Source: Bordetella parapertussis
Lineage (GTDB): Bacteria > Pseudomonadota > Gammaproteobacteria > Burkholderiales > Burkholderiaceae_B
Direction: 5' to 3'
Assembly: GCA_945883615.1 (NCBI GenBank)
Contig: CAMCYB010000003.1
Coordinates: forward strand, 1-64,000
DNA length: 64,000 nucleotides
The notes beneath the pieces are model-generated. The model was not told where the DNA came from. It saw nothing but the letters and a program-made list of their open reading frames with translations, and did no database searches. The translations under genes were made by a program, and so were the position numbers. Positions 63,234 to 64,000 of this stretch are shown here, one piece after another; position 1 is the first letter of the stretch, and every line of letters begins with the position of its first letter.

Positions 63234-64000
63234 ATGACAATAATGACCACACATATTGAGCAATTTCAAGAGATTAGAGACGGTATTCGTAGCCTGTGCG
63301 CCCAATTTCCTGATGAATATTTTAGAAAAGTTGACGAAGCACGTGGTTACCCTGAAGAATTTGTTAAAGCCCTTACCGATGCAGGCTGGATGGCCGCACT
63401 GATTCCTCAAGAATACGGTGGCTCAGGCTTAAGTTTGACAGAAGCCTCTGTCATTATGGAAGAAATCAACCGTTGCGGTGGCAATTCTGGTGCTTGCCAT
63501 GGTCAGATGTACAACATGGGCACTTTATTGCGGCACGGTTCAAAAGAGCAAAAAGACTTGTATTTGCCCCGTATTGCCAGAGGCGAGCTACGTTTACAGT
63601 CTATGGGTGTGACTGAACCCACCACGGGCACAGACACCACACGCATTAAAACCACAGCCGTTAAGCAAGGTGACAAATACGTCATTAACGGTCAAAAAGT
63701 ATGGATCTCTCGCGTACAGCATTCCGATTTAATGATTTTGTTGGCTCGTACAACGCCTCTCGACCAGGTCACACGCAAAAGTGATGGCATGTCAATTTTT
63801 ATCGTTGATCTGCATCATGCAGTCAAGCATGGCATGACGGTTCGCCCCATTTTAAATATGGTGAACCACGAAACCAACGAACTATTTTTTGATAACTTAG
63901 AAATTCCAGCTGAAAACCTGATTGGCGAAGAAGGTAAAGGCTTTCGTTACATTTTAGATGGCTTAAATGCCGAACGCGCTTTGATTGCAGCTGAGTGTAT
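63234..64000 (+). CDS. Acyl-CoA dehydrogenase, N-terminal part (runs off the window)
   Basis: At least 255 codons of an open frame, cut by the window end. The product has the family's N-terminal helical domain with G-W-M-A-A-L-I-P-Q-E-Y-G-G-S-G-L, the middle beta-domain Q-S-M-G-V-T-E-P-T-T-G-T-D-T-T and I-N-G-Q-K-V-W-I-S-R, then V-N-H-E-T-N-E-L-F-F-D-N and G-F-R-Y-I-L-D-G-L-N-A-E-R. FAD-dependent oxidation of an acyl-CoA is expected; chain length is unknown. Start at ATG 63234 or ATG 63243; neither has a clear ribosome site. Confidence 0.88.
   Translation, partial: MTIMTTHIEQFQEIRDGIRSLCAQFPDEYFRKVDEARGYPEEFVKALTDAGWMAALIPQEYGGSGLSLTEASVIMEEINRCGGNSGACHGQMYNMGTLLRHGSKEQKDLYLPRIARGELRLQSMGVTEPTTGTDTTRIKTTAVKQGDKYVINGQKVWISRVQHSDLMILLARTTPLDQVTRKSDGMSIFIVDLHHAVKHGMTVRPILNMVNHETNELFFDNLEIPAENLIGEEGKGFRYILDGLNAERALIAAEC

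Noticed and set aside
1..64000. CRISPR arrays, tRNA or rRNA genes, prophage or defence islands
   Set aside because: No regularly spaced identical repeats, no cloverleaf-like intergenic stretches, and no phage, restriction or toxin-antitoxin genes were seen; nearly all space is accounted for by core genes.

Overview
The window looks like core chromosome of a betaproteobacterium, most likely Burkholderiales near the Alcaligenaceae. G+C is moderate to low (mid-40s percent by eye). The evidence is gene content and order: map-glnD beside rpsB-tsf-pyrH-frr-uppS-cdsA-dxr-rseP-bamA-skp-lpxD-fabZ-lpxA-lpxB-rnhB, the ppsR/ppsA pair, a recG-oxyR-dps-ubiA-proC block, and glnA-ntrB-ntrC facing an iron ABC operon. 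The family-level placement is inference. Genes are tightly packed, with many 4-base start/stop overlaps, several TTG starts, and convergent genes that touch or overlap at their stops. I see no tRNA, rRNA, CRISPR array, prophage or defence locus.

Layout. 1-159: the edge of an insertion sequence (start of a transposase gene on the minus strand) directly upstream of a short-chain dehydrogenase. 1-5.5 kb: DUF945 and DUF423 proteins, a small lipoprotein followed by an in-frame tandem repeat, a YqeY protein, an NRDE protein and a DMT-family exporter. 5.5-9.7 kb: folC-SPOR-cvpA-purF operon. 9.7-13.6 kb: map-glnD-dsbB on the minus strand. 13.7-29.4 kb: the long translation / isoprenoid / outer-membrane / lipid A run from rpsB to an RNA methyltransferase gene. 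29.4-33.4 kb: PEP synthase regulator and PEP synthase, then smpB. 33.5-40.8 kb: ratA-rnfH-acyl-CoA hydrolase, ygfZ, and mltG-tmk-holB-tatD-ankyrin. 40.8-45.3 kb: a mostly minus-strand cluster of a DUF3298 lipoprotein, glutathione peroxidase, DNA photolyase and a secreted peroxiredoxin, plus a small secreted protein and an ABM monooxygenase. 45.4-52.2 kb: ttuC-type dehydrogenase, proC, ubiA, dps, oxyR, recG, ridA. 52.3-55.9 kb: a Fur-type box and a three-gene ferric iron ABC transporter. 55.9-60.3 kb: ntrC, ntrB, glnA with a sigma-54 promoter and NtrC sites. 60.3-64 kb: hemW, rdgB, a LysR regulator and a divergent, truncated acyl-CoA dehydrogenase.

How the genes work together. Nitrogen control is well represented: GlnD (PII uridylyltransferase), NtrB/NtrC and glutamine synthetase are all here, and the glnA upstream region carries a sigma-54 element (60181-60196) and NtrC-type palindromes that run into the 3' end of hemW. 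Envelope building is covered from undecaprenyl diphosphate (dxr, uppS) through lipid A (lpxD, fabZ, lpxA, lpxB) to outer-membrane assembly (bamA, skp, rseP). Oxidative-stress functions appear in two places: oxyR-dps and the photolyase/peroxidase cluster.

I found no clearly undescribed system. The most notable items are the glnA control region shared with hemW, the insertion sequence abutting the SDR gene, the short tandem repeats (15-mer, 12-mer, 8-mer) in intergenic regions, and the open frame beyond the stop of the small lipoprotein gene.
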